44,269 nt of DNA. It comes from Alistipes sp. (lineage in GTDB: Bacteria > Bacteroidota > Bacteroidia > Bacteroidales > Rikenellaceae). A program made the translations under genes and the position numbers. The notes under the pieces were generated by a model, which was not told the origin of the DNA, ran no database searches, and saw only the letters and a list, made by a program, of their open reading frames with translations. The stretch's first letter is position 1. Each line of letters begins with the position of its first letter. The stretch is taken from NCBI GenBank assembly GCA_029059935.1, contig JAIDUZ010000042.1, forward strand, positions 1-44,269, read 5' to 3'. Positions 8,309 to 17,059 of this stretch are shown piece by piece.

Positions 8309-9061
8309 ATGTTGAGTGTAAAGAATCTGCATGCGTCGGTCGACGGCAAGGAGATTTTGCGGGGCATCGACCTCGAAGTGAAAGCCGGCGAAGTGCATGC
8401 CATCATGGGCCCCAACGGCTCGGGCAAGTCGACCCTGGCCTCGGTGCTGGCCGGCAACGAGAAATTCACCGTCACGGAAGGCTCCGCCACGTTCGAGGGC
8501 CGCGACCTGCTGGCGATGTCCATCGAAGACCGTGCGCGGGCGGGACTGTTCCTCGGGTTCCAGTATCCGGTCGAGATTCCGGGCGTGACGATGGCCAACT
8601 TCATGAAACTGGCCGTCAACGAACAACGCAAGTTCCGGGGCGAAGAACCGCTGTCGGCCGCCGAGTTCCTCAAGCTGATGCGCGAGAAGAGCGCTGTGGT
8701 CGAGCTGGACGCCAAACTGACGTCGCGCGCCGTCAACGAAGGGTTTTCGGGCGGCGAGAAGAAGAAGAACGAGATTTTCCAGATGGCGATGCTCGACCCG
8801 AAGCTGGCCATTCTCGACGAGACCGATTCGGGACTGGACATCGACGCGCTGCGCATCGTGGCCACGGGCGTGACGAAGCTGCATACGCCGCAGAACGCCA
8901 CCGTAGTCATCACGCACTACCAGCGGCTGCTGGACTACATAGTCCCCGACGTGGTGCATGTGCTCTACAAGGGGCGCATCATCCACACGGGCGACAAGAC
9001 GCTGGCCCTCAAACTCGAAAAGGAGGGCTACGACTGGCTGATAAACGAGCACAGGGAATAA
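8309..9061 (+). CDS. sufC: Fe-S assembly ATPase SufC
   Basis: An ABC-type ATPase of 250 residues that drives conformational change of SufB and SufD. Walker A is GPNGSGKST near residue 35. The SufC-specific signature FSGGEKKKNEIFQMAMLDPK is followed by Walker B ending in LAILDETDSGLD, and the switch histidine is in VVITHYQRLL. There are no membrane segments, as expected for SufC rather than a transporter ATPase. Its stop lies one base before the sufD start, implying translational coupling. Confidence 0.97.
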   Translation: MLSVKNLHASVDGKEILRGIDLEVKAGEVHAIMGPNGSGKSTLASVLAGNEKFTVTEGSATFEGRDLLAMSIEDRARAGLFLGFQYPVEIPGVTMANFMKLAVNEQRKFRGEEPLSAAEFLKLMREKSAVVELDAKLTSRAVNEGFSGGEKKKNEIFQMAMLDPKLAILDETDSGLDIDALRIVATGVTKLHTPQNATVVITHYQRLLDYIVPDVVHVLYKGRIIHTGDKTLALKLEKEGYDWLINEHRE

Positions 9062-9062
9062 A

Positions 9063-9890
9063 ATGGCCGCCGTTACCGACATACTCCGCGGATTCCGGGC
9101 CGTCGAGGGCGAAACGCTCGGCATCCGGACCGATACCGACGTGTCGCGGCCGTTCGTGGCCGTCGATGCGCGCAAACTGCGCGTAGAAGTGGCGGCCGGG
9201 GCTTCGGCCCGCCTGGTCGTCGTGCACGGAAAGCCTGAGGCCTCGACCCTCTCCGTACTGCTGGAACGGGATGCACGGTTGCAGTTGACCGAAATATTCC
9301 GGGCCGAGGCCTTTGCCGAAACGACGGTGGTGCAGGCGGCCGGGAGCGGATGCTGCATCACGGCCGTGCAGCTGGCGAGCGCCAATGCGTCGTATCGCAT
9401 CGACCTCGACGGCGCCCATGCCGAAAACACGTTCGGCGGGCTCTTTTTGGCCGCGGACGAGGAACATTGCGTCATCGACCTGCGCACGGCCCATAATGCG
9501 GCCGACTGCAACAGCGATTCGCTGGTCAAGGGAATCGCCGGCGGCAGGGCCGTGGGCGAATTCCGCGGGCTGGTCTATGTGGCGCCCGACGCCCAGCGGA
9601 CCGACGCCCGCCAGCAGAGCCGCAACATCCTGCTGAGCGAGACGGCCCGCATCGACGCCAGACCCCAGCTGGAAATCTATGCCGACGACGTGAAGTGCTC
9701 GCATGGCGCCACGGTGGGGCAGACGGATGCCGATGCCATACTTTACATGCGGCAGCGCGGGCTGAGCCTGGCGCAGGCCCGGCGGCTGCAAATCGAAGGG
9801 TTCGCCGGCGACGTGGTGCGCCGCTGCGGCATCGAGGAACTGGGCGAGGCGCTGACGGAGGCCGTGGCCCGCAAAATGGAGAAGATGTAA
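9063..9890 (+). CDS. sufD: Fe-S assembly protein SufD (short form)
   Basis: The third SufBCD subunit, recognised by its position and by the conserved C-terminal half: CSHGATVGQTDADAILYMRQ then RGLSLAQARRLQIEGF. Only 275 residues are encoded, against more than 400 in E. coli SufD. The missing part is the N-terminal region; the beta-helix core that pairs with SufB is present. The start ATG at 9063 immediately follows the sufC stop, so no room remains for a longer product without overlapping sufC. Two bases separate it from sufS. Function as the SufB partner is likely, though loss of the N-terminal domain could change how it handles iron or flavin. Confidence 0.9.
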   Translation: MAAVTDILRGFRAVEGETLGIRTDTDVSRPFVAVDARKLRVEVAAGASARLVVVHGKPEASTLSVLLERDARLQLTEIFRAEAFAETTVVQAAGSGCCITAVQLASANASYRIDLDGAHAENTFGGLFLAADEEHCVIDLRTAHNAADCNSDSLVKGIAGGRAVGEFRGLVYVAPDAQRTDARQQSRNILLSETARIDARPQLEIYADDVKCSHGATVGQTDADAILYMRQRGLSLAQARRLQIEGFAGDVVRRCGIEELGEALTEAVARKMEKM

Positions 9891-9891
9891 G

Positions 9892-11112
9892 ATGTTCGAC
9901 GCAGAGAAAATACGCGGTGAGTTTCCGATTCTCGCCCGCGAGGTCTACGGCCGGCCGTTGGTCTATCTGGACAGCGGTGCCACGGCGCAGAAGCCGCTGT
10001 GCGTGCTCGAAGCGGTCGACCGGCTGCTGCGCGAGGAGAATGCCAACATCCACCGCGGCGTACACTACCTTGCGGAGCGGACGACCGAGGCCTACGAAGA
10101 AGTTCGCGCCCGGATTGCCGCCTGGATAGGAGCCGCGGAGAAGGAGGAGGTGATCTTCACGTCCGGAGCCACGGCGTCGCTCAACACGGTGGCCTATGCC
10201 TGGGGCGAAAAGGCGGTCGGAGCGGGCGACAACATCGTTGTCAGCGAGATGGAGCACCATTCCAACCTGGTGCCGTGGCAGCTGCTGGCTCAGCGCAAGG
10301 GCGCCGAAGTCCGGATGCTGCCGTTCGACGAGACGGGCCGCCTGCGGACGGAGCTGCTCGGCGAACTTGTCGACGAACGGACGCGCGCCGTGGCCGTGAC
10401 GCAGGCCTCCAACACCCTCGGCACGCGGCCCGACCTGCGGCCCGTAATCGAAGCGGCGCATGCGGTGGGAGCCGTGGCGGTGGTCGACGGATGCCAGGGC
10501 GCGGTGCACGGAGGAGTCGACGTGCGGGCGCTGGACTGCGATTTCTATGCCTTTTCGGGTCACAAACTCTTCGGTCCGACGGGCATCGGCATACTCTACG
10601 GCAAGCGGGCGCTGCTGGACGCGATGCCCCCGTTCCTGGGCGGCGGCGACATGGTCGACCGCGTGACTTTCGCCCGCACGACCTATGCCCCCGTGCCGCT
10701 CAAGTTCGAAGCGGGCACGGCCAACTTCGTGGGAGCCATCGGGCTGGGCGAAGCCGTGAAATTCGTGGAGCGCTTCGACCCGGCCGAAGTCGAAGCCTAC
10801 GAAACGGCGCTGCTCCGCCGGACGGAGGAGCGTCTGGGCGAAATCGAAGGGCTGCGCATCTACGGCCGCACGCCCGACAAGTGCCCCATCGTTTCGTTCA
10901 ACGTCGAAGGGGTGCACCCCTACGACCTGGGCATGATTCTCGACAAACTCGGCATAGCCGTGCGTACGGGCCACCATTGCGCCGAGCCGGTCATGGACCA
11001 TTTCGGCGTGGCGGGCATGTGCCGCGCCTCGCTGGCCCTCTACAACACCCCGGCCGAAATCGACGCTTTGGCCGAAGGGGTGCGGCGTGCCGTGCGCATG
11101 CTGCGCCCGTGA
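9892..11112 (+). CDS. sufS: Cysteine desulfurase SufS
   Basis: A pyridoxal-phosphate enzyme of 406 residues that takes sulfur from cysteine for SufBCD. The cofactor lysine lies in FSGHKLFGPTGIGILYGK, the substrate-binding region includes HHSNLVPWQ, and the catalytic cysteine lies in RTGHHCAEPVMDHFG. These are group II (SufS/CsdA) features, including the short cysteine loop that normally needs SufE or SufU as sulfur acceptor. Neither acceptor gene is in the window, so one is presumably elsewhere. It is the last suf gene; tmk follows after 23 bases and may be cotranscribed. Confidence 0.95.
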   Translation: MFDAEKIRGEFPILAREVYGRPLVYLDSGATAQKPLCVLEAVDRLLREENANIHRGVHYLAERTTEAYEEVRARIAAWIGAAEKEEVIFTSGATASLNTVAYAWGEKAVGAGDNIVVSEMEHHSNLVPWQLLAQRKGAEVRMLPFDETGRLRTELLGELVDERTRAVAVTQASNTLGTRPDLRPVIEAAHAVGAVAVVDGCQGAVHGGVDVRALDCDFYAFSGHKLFGPTGIGILYGKRALLDAMPPFLGGGDMVDRVTFARTTYAPVPLKFEAGTANFVGAIGLGEAVKFVERFDPAEVEAYETALLRRTEERLGEIEGLRIYGRTPDKCPIVSFNVEGVHPYDLGMILDKLGIAVRTGHHCAEPVMDHFGVAGMCRASLALYNTPAEIDALAEGVRRAVRMLRP

Positions 11113-11135
11113 GACCCATAAAGGAAGGAACCCCT

Positions 11136-11828
11136 ATGTTTATCGTACTCGAAGGATTGGACGGTGCCGGCAAGTCGACGCAGATCGGTTTGCTGCGCGA
11201 ACGCTTCGCACAGCGCGGCGTAGAGAGCGCCTACATCCATTTTCCGCGTTTCGACGCGCCGGTCTACGGCGAGCTGATAGCCCGTTTTCTGCGCGGCGAG
11301 TTCGGCAGTGCCGACCGGGTAGACCCCTATCTTGTGGCACTGCTCTTCGCCGGCGACCGGGCCGAAGCGGCGCCGCAGATACGGCAGTGGCTCAGCGAAG
11401 GCAAGGCGGTGATTCTGGACCGCTATGTTTATTCGAACGTGGGGTATCAGTGCGCCAAACTGCCGGCGGGCGAGGAGCGCCGCCGGCTGGCCCGCTGGAT
11501 TCTCGACCTCGAATTCGGGCACAACGCCCTGCCGAGGCCCGACCTGTCGCTGTTCCTGGACGTGCCGTTCTCGTTCACCGAACGCAAGCTGACGGCCGTG
11601 CGCGAAGGCGCCGACCGCACCTATCTGCAAGGCGCCGAAGACATTCACGAATCGTCGCTGGCGCTCCAGCGTGCCGTACGCGAAGTCTACCTCGACACCG
11701 CGGCCCTCGACCCGGCGCTGCGCGTGGTCGATTGCAGCGATGCGCACGGCGGCATGGAGACGCCCGAAGGCATCTTCGCCAAAATATGCGGAATGTTGAA
11801 CCCTCTGTTGCCGACCGATGCGAAGTAG
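11136..11828 (+). CDS. tmk: Thymidylate kinase
   Basis: Phosphorylates dTMP to dTDP for DNA synthesis. The 230-residue protein opens MFIVLEGLDGAGKSTQIGLL with a clear P-loop; the DRY motif is in DRYVYSNVGYQCAK, and LSLFLDVPFSFTERKL leads into the lid region. I chose the ATG at 11136, which gives the standard N-terminus, over much longer upstream open frame that only shadows sufS. The 3' end overlaps the next gene by 11 bases, so the two are translationally linked. The link to the suf genes is probably only positional. Confidence 0.92.
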   Translation: MFIVLEGLDGAGKSTQIGLLRERFAQRGVESAYIHFPRFDAPVYGELIARFLRGEFGSADRVDPYLVALLFAGDRAEAAPQIRQWLSEGKAVILDRYVYSNVGYQCAKLPAGEERRRLARWILDLEFGHNALPRPDLSLFLDVPFSFTERKLTAVREGADRTYLQGAEDIHESSLALQRAVREVYLDTAALDPALRVVDCSDAHGGMETPEGIFAKICGMLNPLLPTDAK

Positions 11829-12927
11829 CCGACCGTTCAAGTGGGCGGCCCGCGTCTGCCGCCTCGTGCTGGCCTGCACCTTCATGGTGTCGGGCTTCAC
11901 CAAGGTCGTCGACCCATGGGGGACGGCCCTGAAAATCAACGAATATCTTTCGATCTACGGCCTGGAATGCTTCCAGCGCGCAAGCATGGCGTTTTCGATC
12001 TGGCTGTGCGGCGCCGAGCTGATGATGGGCTGCATGCTGCTCTTCAAGGTGCGCATCCGGCTGATTTCGATTTTCGCCCTGGCGTCGATGGTCTTCTTTA
12101 CGGTGCTCACGTTTCTGAGCGCGGCGGTGCTTCCGGTCGAGGACTGCGGCTGCTTCGGCGAAGCGCTGAAACTCACGCCCTGGCAGACGTTCTTCAAGAA
12201 TCTGGTGTTGCTGCCCATGGCCGTGGTGGTGTGGTGGCGCTACCGGCCCGACCGGATTTTCGCTTTCAAGGCGCTGGAAATAGCGCTGACCTGCATCTTC
12301 TTCACCTCGTCGATGTATCTGGGCTACTATTGCTACCGTCATCTTCCGCTCATTGATTTCCTGCCCTATCGGGTCGGAGTCAACATTCTCGAAGCCATGT
12401 CGGAGGTGGATGCGGAGGGAGACGTGTCGGAAACCCGTCTGGTCTACCGCAATCTGCACACGGGCGAAGTACGCGAATTCACGCTCGACGACACCGAATG
12501 GCAGGACCCCGAAGCGTGGGAGTGGGTGGAGACCCGGACCTCGGAGGAGATGCCTGCATCGCGCTTCATGATAGGCGAATTCTCGCTGCGCGATGCCGAC
12601 GGCGATGCTACGGAACGCGTGCTCTCGACGCCGGGACGTCTCTACATGCTGTGCGTCACGCGCTTCGACCGGCTGCCGCGGCGCTGCGAACGGCGCATGG
12701 AGCGGCTGGCCGCCGCGGCCCGGGCCGAAGGAACGGAGGTGGTCTGTCTGACGCCCGAACCGCTCGGAGAGAGCGGCTATTTCCACGATTTCGGAGCGCA
12801 GCGGGTGCCGTGCTGCAACATCGACGCTTCGACCATGAAGACCCTGCTGCGGGCCAACAACGGCCTGGTGGTGCTGGACGACGGAACCATCACGGCCAAA
12901 ATGAATTGTCGGGATATTCCTTTCTGA
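11818..12927 (+). CDS. DoxX/MauE-like membrane protein of the BT_3928 type
   Basis: The 369-residue protein has four or five membrane helices in its first 200 residues, beginning with a DoxX-like segment (LVLACTFMVSGFTKVVDPWG) and containing DCGCFG at 109-114 between helices, a cysteine pair typical of MauE/DoxX-like redox membrane proteins. The C-terminal 150 residues are soluble and look thioredoxin-like in layout (GRLYMLCVTRFDRLPRRCER), without a C-x-x-C active site. Families of this architecture in Bacteroidetes are called BT_3928-like; role unknown, possibly disulfide or sulfur chemistry at the membrane. The start overlaps tmk, and a large inverted repeat follows the stop. Confidence 0.8.
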   Translation: MRSSRPFKWAARVCRLVLACTFMVSGFTKVVDPWGTALKINEYLSIYGLECFQRASMAFSIWLCGAELMMGCMLLFKVRIRLISIFALASMVFFTVLTFLSAAVLPVEDCGCFGEALKLTPWQTFFKNLVLLPMAVVVWWRYRPDRIFAFKALEIALTCIFFTSSMYLGYYCYRHLPLIDFLPYRVGVNILEAMSEVDAEGDVSETRLVYRNLHTGEVREFTLDDTEWQDPEAWEWVETRTSEEMPASRFMIGEFSLRDADGDATERVLSTPGRLYMLCVTRFDRLPRRCERRMERLAAAARAEGTEVVCLTPEPLGESGYFHDFGAQRVPCCNIDASTMKTLLRANNGLVVLDDGTITAKMNCRDIPF

Positions 12928-12951
12928 GGTCGCACGCGGCCTGTGTGGTAT

Positions 12952-12988
12952 GAAAGTTGACTTCCTTTCGGAAAGGAAGTCAACTTTC
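12952..12988. repeat. Perfect 18-base inverted repeat before the efflux operon
   Basis: GAAAGTTGACTTCCTTTC, one central G, then its exact reverse complement. It lies 24 bases after the DoxX-like gene's stop and 5 bases before the start codon of the efflux adaptor. The T-run after it is short and broken, so it may be a terminator, an attenuator that hides the adaptor start, or an operator. Confidence 0.8.
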
Positions 12989-12993
12989 TTCGT

Positions 12994-14025
12994 ATGCGCC
13001 TATTTCTCCTGCTTTTACTGCCGCTGTTCTGCGGTGCCTGCCGCTCCGGAACCGTCGATTCCGCGGCCCCTGTGCGGCCTGTCAAGATTGCCGAGGCGTC
13101 GGAAGCGTCGGACATCCGGAAAGATTTCGCCGGCATGGCCACGCCCGACGATGCCGTGACGCTGGCTTTCAAGATTTCGGGGCAGGTGGCCGACATTCCG
13201 GTGGCGCAGGGCGAACGCGTGGCCCGCGGGGCGCTGCTCGCCGAGCTCGACCCCCGCGACGTCGAATTGCAGGTGTCGGCCACGCGCTCGGCTTTCGAAG
13301 AGGCGCGGTCGCAGCAACAGCGCATGCAGCGGCTGCTGGAACACCAGGCCGTCTCGCGCCAGGAGGCCGAGGCGGCCCGTACGCGCTTCGCGCAGGCCAA
13401 GTCGATCTACGACAATGCGCTCGGCCTGCTGAACGATACCAAAATCAAGGCCCCTTTCGACGGGGTCATCGAAGCCACCTATGTCGACAACTACGAACGC
13501 GTGCAGGCGGGGCAGGCCATCCTGCGGCTTGTCGACCCGCATACGACGACCGTGAAGTTCACCATGCCGGAGCAGGGGCTGCGGCCGCTGGCCGACAGTT
13601 CGACCCGTTTCGAAGTGGCGTTCGACAGCTACCGCGGCGTGCGGTTCGCGGCCCGGCTGAAAGATTATGCCCGCACGTCGTCCGACGCCTCGGGATTTCC
13701 CGTGACGCTGAAACTCGTCGGTGCGGATACGGCGCGTTACGACATATCGCCCGGCATGTCCTGCACGATCACCATGTTCTCGGCCGACCCGGTGCCCGAT
13801 GCCGTGTCGCTTCCCCTCTCGGCCATCTATGCCCCTACGGGCGGCGGCACCTACGTGTGGGTGGTCGGTGCCGGCGAACGGGTCGAACAACGCGAAGTGA
13901 CGCTGGGCGAACTCTTCGGCAGCGACCGCGTGATTATCGACACCGGCGTCGAACCCGGCGACCGGGTGGTGACGGCCGGGGTCTACCGTCTGCAACCGGG
14001 CGAAGAAGTGCGGATTCTGAAATGA
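12994..14025 (+). CDS. RND efflux periplasmic adaptor (membrane fusion protein)
   Basis: The 343-residue product is a lipoprotein (MRLFLLLLLPLFCGAC, lipidated Cys16) of the HlyD/AcrA type that connects an inner-membrane pump to an outer-membrane channel. The order is typical: the lipoyl half-motif VADIPVAQGERVARGALLAE, a short coiled-coil hairpin, the second lipoyl half KIKAPFDGVIEATYVDNYER, then beta-barrel and membrane-proximal domains (VTAGVYRLQPGEEVRIL). It heads a three-gene operon, with the pump gene after 7 bases. No local regulator gene is present. Substrates cannot be predicted. Confidence 0.92.
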   Translation: MRLFLLLLLPLFCGACRSGTVDSAAPVRPVKIAEASEASDIRKDFAGMATPDDAVTLAFKISGQVADIPVAQGERVARGALLAELDPRDVELQVSATRSAFEEARSQQQRMQRLLEHQAVSRQEAEAARTRFAQAKSIYDNALGLLNDTKIKAPFDGVIEATYVDNYERVQAGQAILRLVDPHTTTVKFTMPEQGLRPLADSSTRFEVAFDSYRGVRFAARLKDYARTSSDASGFPVTLKLVGADTARYDISPGMSCTITMFSADPVPDAVSLPLSAIYAPTGGGTYVWVVGAGERVEQREVTLGELFGSDRVIIDTGVEPGDRVVTAGVYRLQPGEEVRILK

Positions 14026-14032
14026 TACGGTC

Positions 14033-17000
14033 ATGACGCTCCCCGAATATTCCGTGCGCAACGCCAAGGTCGTGGCATTCTTCCTGTTCATCCTGCTGGC
14101 CGGCGGTCTGGCCGGTTTTTTCACGCTGGGCAAAAAGGAGGATTCGGTCTTCGTTATCAAAAGCGCATCGCTGGTCTGCTCCTATCCCGGCGCTACGCCC
14201 GAGGAGGTCGAATCGCTCGTGACGGAGCCCGTCGAACGCGAAGTGCAGTCGATGCGGGGCGTCTACAAGGTGACGTCGGAATCCTACTTCGGGCTCTCGA
14301 AAATACTTGTCGAACTCGACCCTGCGACCTCGGCGCGCGAGATTCCGCAGTTGTGGGACGAGTTGAGGCGCAAGGTGCTCAACGTCCAGCCGCGCCTGCC
14401 GTCGGGGGCGTCGGCGATAACGGTGGCCGACGATTTCGGCGATGTCTACGGCATCTACTATGGCCTTTCGGTCGACGCGGGTTTCTCGTGGGACGAACTG
14501 CGGCAGTGGGCCCAGCGGCTGAAAACGCTGCTTGTGACGGTGGACGGGGTGCAGAAAGTGACCCTTTTCGGCGAACAGACGCCCGTGGTGAACGTCTATG
14601 TTTCGCCGTCGGCCCTGGCCAACTTCGACATCCGGCCGGAGACCATCGTAGCGACCGTCCGCCAACAGAACGCCGTGGTCGGCAGCGGCGAGAAACCGGC
14701 CGGGGCGCTGGAAATCAGGGTGCTGGAAGAGGGCGCCTACAAGAGTCTGGACGACATAGCTGACCAGCTGCTGATCTCCTCGTCGGGCAAGCAATACCGC
14801 CTGGGCGACATAGCGCGCGTGGAACGGGGCTATGCCGAGCCGCAGACCCTGATGCGGGTCGACGGCCACCGGGCGGTGGGCATCGGCATCTCCACCGAGG
14901 CGCAGGCCGACGTGGTGAAGACCGGCGAACGCATAGCCCGCGTGCTCGAAGCCGAGACGGCCCGCATGCCTGTGGGCATGGAGCTGACGGTGCTCTACCC
15001 CGAGGACCGCATAGCCCGCGAAGCCAACGCGGCGTTCGTGCTCAATCTGGCCGAATCGGTGGCCATCGTCATCGCCGTCATCATGCTGGTGATGGGGTTT
15101 CGGGCCGGGGTGCTGATAGGCAGTTCGCTGCTGTTCTCCATCGGCGGCACGCTGCTGCTGATGCAGTTTCTGGGCGAGGGGCTCAACCGCACGTCGCTGG
15201 CCGGGTTCATCATTGCCATGGGCATGCTGGTGGACAACGCCATCGTGGTGACCGACAACGCCCAGCAGGCCATGCTCCGGGGCGTCGACCGTTTCCGGGC
15301 CGTGGTGGACGGAGCCAACGCTCCGCGCTGGAGCCTCCTGGGTGCCACGCTGATAGCCATCTTCTCGTTTCTGCCTCTCTATCTCGCGCCGTCGTCCGTG
15401 GCCGAAATCGTCAAGCCGTTGTTCGTGGTGCTGGCCCTGTCGCTGCTGCTGAGCTGGGTGCTGGCCCTCACGCAGACGCCGCTGTTCGGCAACTTCATGC
15501 TGCGGGCCGGCCGCCGGCAAGGCGATCCCTACGACACGAAGTTCTACCGTGCGTTCGACCGTCTGCTGGGGCGGCTTCTGCGCTGGCGGTGGGGCGTGGC
15601 CGCCGGGGCGGTGCTGCTTTTCGCGGGGTCGCTTGCGGTGATGGGCCGCATGCCGCAGAATTTCTTTCCGTCGCTCGACAAACCCTATTTTCGGGCCGAC
15701 GTGCTGCTGCCCTCGGGATTCTCCATCCGCGAAACCGAACGCAACATGGTGCGCATGGAAGAGTGGCTGCGCCGGCAGCCCGAGGTGAAGAGCGTGTCGA
15801 TGACCCTGGGCTCCACGCCGCCGCGCTACTACCTGGCCAGCAGCTCGGTGTCGCTGCGGCCCAATTTCGGCAACATCCTGGTGGAGGTGCACGACAAGAA
15901 ACAGACCGCCGAGGTGGAGGAACGTTTCGACGCCTATGTTTCGGAGGAGTTCCCCGACGTGTGGCTGCGCTCGTCGCTCTTCAAACTCTCGCCCGTGCCC
16001 GATGCAGCCATCGAATTCGGGTTCATCGGCGAAGACATCGACACCCTCTGTCGCCTGACCGCCGCTGCCGAACGGATCATGTGGCGCACGCCCGGCGCCG
16101 TGCGCATCCGCAACAGCTGGGGCAACCGCGAACCCGTGTGGATGCCCCGCTACTCGCAGATGAAGGGGCAGCGCATCGGCATCACCCGCAGTCAACTGGC
16201 GCAGGGGCTCACCATCGCCACCGAAGGCTATCCGCTGGGCGAATACCGCGAAGGGGACCTTTTCATGCCGATTCTGCTGAAAGACGAGAACGTCGACGCC
16301 TACAACCTTACCAACTTGCAGGCGCTGCCGATATTCAACCCTTCGGGGCGCGTCTTCTCGCTCGGGCAGGCTGTGGACGGCTTCCGGTTCGATTTCCGCC
16401 GGGGTGTGGTGCGGCGCTACAACCGCCAGCGCGTGATGAAGGCGCAGTGCGACCCCGGCCGCGATGTGAATACCATGCGGCTGTTCGCCGCTTTGCGCGA
16501 TTCGGTGGAACGGATCGCCCTGCCCGAAGGCTACTCGATGAAGGTGTTCGGCGAGCAGGAGAGCCAGCAGGAATCCAACGACGCGCTGGCCGAAAACATG
16601 CCGCTGACGCTGGTGCTGATTCTTATAGTGCTGCTTCTGCTGTTCCGCAACTACCGCGAACCGGTCGTCATCCTGTCGATGATTCCGCTGATATTCATCG
16701 GCGTGGTGCTCGGACTGGCCGTCACGGGCAAGGTCTTCAACTTCTTCTCGCTGCTGGGCCTGCTGGGGCTCGTGGGCATGAACATCAAGAACGCCGTGGT
16801 GCTCGTCGAACAGATCGGGCAGCTGAAGAGAGCCGGAGCCGCGCCCTACGATGCCCTTGTCGCCGCCACGCGCAGCCGCATCGTACCGGTGGCGATGGCC
16901 TCGGGCACCACCATTCTGGGCATGCTGCCCCTGCTGTTCGATTCGATGTTCGGGGCGATGGCCGCCACCATCATGGGCGGTCTGTTCGTCGCCACGCTGC

Positions 17001-17059
17001 TCACGGTCTTCGTGCTGCCTGTAGTCTATGCGCTCTTCTACAACATCCGCCGAGTATGA
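14033..17059 (+). CDS. RND-family efflux pump, inner-membrane subunit
   Basis: At 1,008 residues this is a full-length AcrB/HAE-type proton-driven pump, with two repeats of six helices each preceded or split by large periplasmic loops. Helix 4 carries the proton-relay motif GMLVDNAIVVTDN (the first aspartate kept, the second position Asn, a common variant in this branch), and helix 10 carries the lysine in GLVGMNIKNAVVLV. The porter domain begins FFTLGKKEDSVFVIKSASLV. It is cotranscribed with the adaptor and overlaps the channel gene start in an ATGA. Likely cargo is drugs, bile compounds or other amphiphiles; this is family knowledge, not shown by the sequence. Confidence 0.95.
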   Translation: MTLPEYSVRNAKVVAFFLFILLAGGLAGFFTLGKKEDSVFVIKSASLVCSYPGATPEEVESLVTEPVEREVQSMRGVYKVTSESYFGLSKILVELDPATSAREIPQLWDELRRKVLNVQPRLPSGASAITVADDFGDVYGIYYGLSVDAGFSWDELRQWAQRLKTLLVTVDGVQKVTLFGEQTPVVNVYVSPSALANFDIRPETIVATVRQQNAVVGSGEKPAGALEIRVLEEGAYKSLDDIADQLLISSSGKQYRLGDIARVERGYAEPQTLMRVDGHRAVGIGISTEAQADVVKTGERIARVLEAETARMPVGMELTVLYPEDRIAREANAAFVLNLAESVAIVIAVIMLVMGFRAGVLIGSSLLFSIGGTLLLMQFLGEGLNRTSLAGFIIAMGMLVDNAIVVTDNAQQAMLRGVDRFRAVVDGANAPRWSLLGATLIAIFSFLPLYLAPSSVAEIVKPLFVVLALSLLLSWVLALTQTPLFGNFMLRAGRRQGDPYDTKFYRAFDRLLGRLLRWRWGVAAGAVLLFAGSLAVMGRMPQNFFPSLDKPYFRADVLLPSGFSIRETERNMVRMEEWLRRQPEVKSVSMTLGSTPPRYYLASSSVSLRPNFGNILVEVHDKKQTAEVEERFDAYVSEEFPDVWLRSSLFKLSPVPDAAIEFGFIGEDIDTLCRLTAAAERIMWRTPGAVRIRNSWGNREPVWMPRYSQMKGQRIGITRSQLAQGLTIATEGYPLGEYREGDLFMPILLKDENVDAYNLTNLQALPIFNPSGRVFSLGQAVDGFRFDFRRGVVRRYNRQRVMKAQCDPGRDVNTMRLFAALRDSVERIALPEGYSMKVFGEQESQQESNDALAENMPLTLVLILIVLLLLFRNYREPVVILSMIPLIFIGVVLGLAVTGKVFNFFSLLGLLGLVGMNIKNAVVLVEQIGQLKRAGAAPYDALVAATRSRIVPVAMASGTTILGMLPLLFDSMFGAMAATIMGGLFVATLLTVFVLPVVYALFYNIRRV

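Noticed and set aside
6701..9529. Minus-strand open frame of more than 900 codons opposite sufB-sufD
   Set aside because: Antisense shadow of the conserved suf genes, with no recognisable motif.
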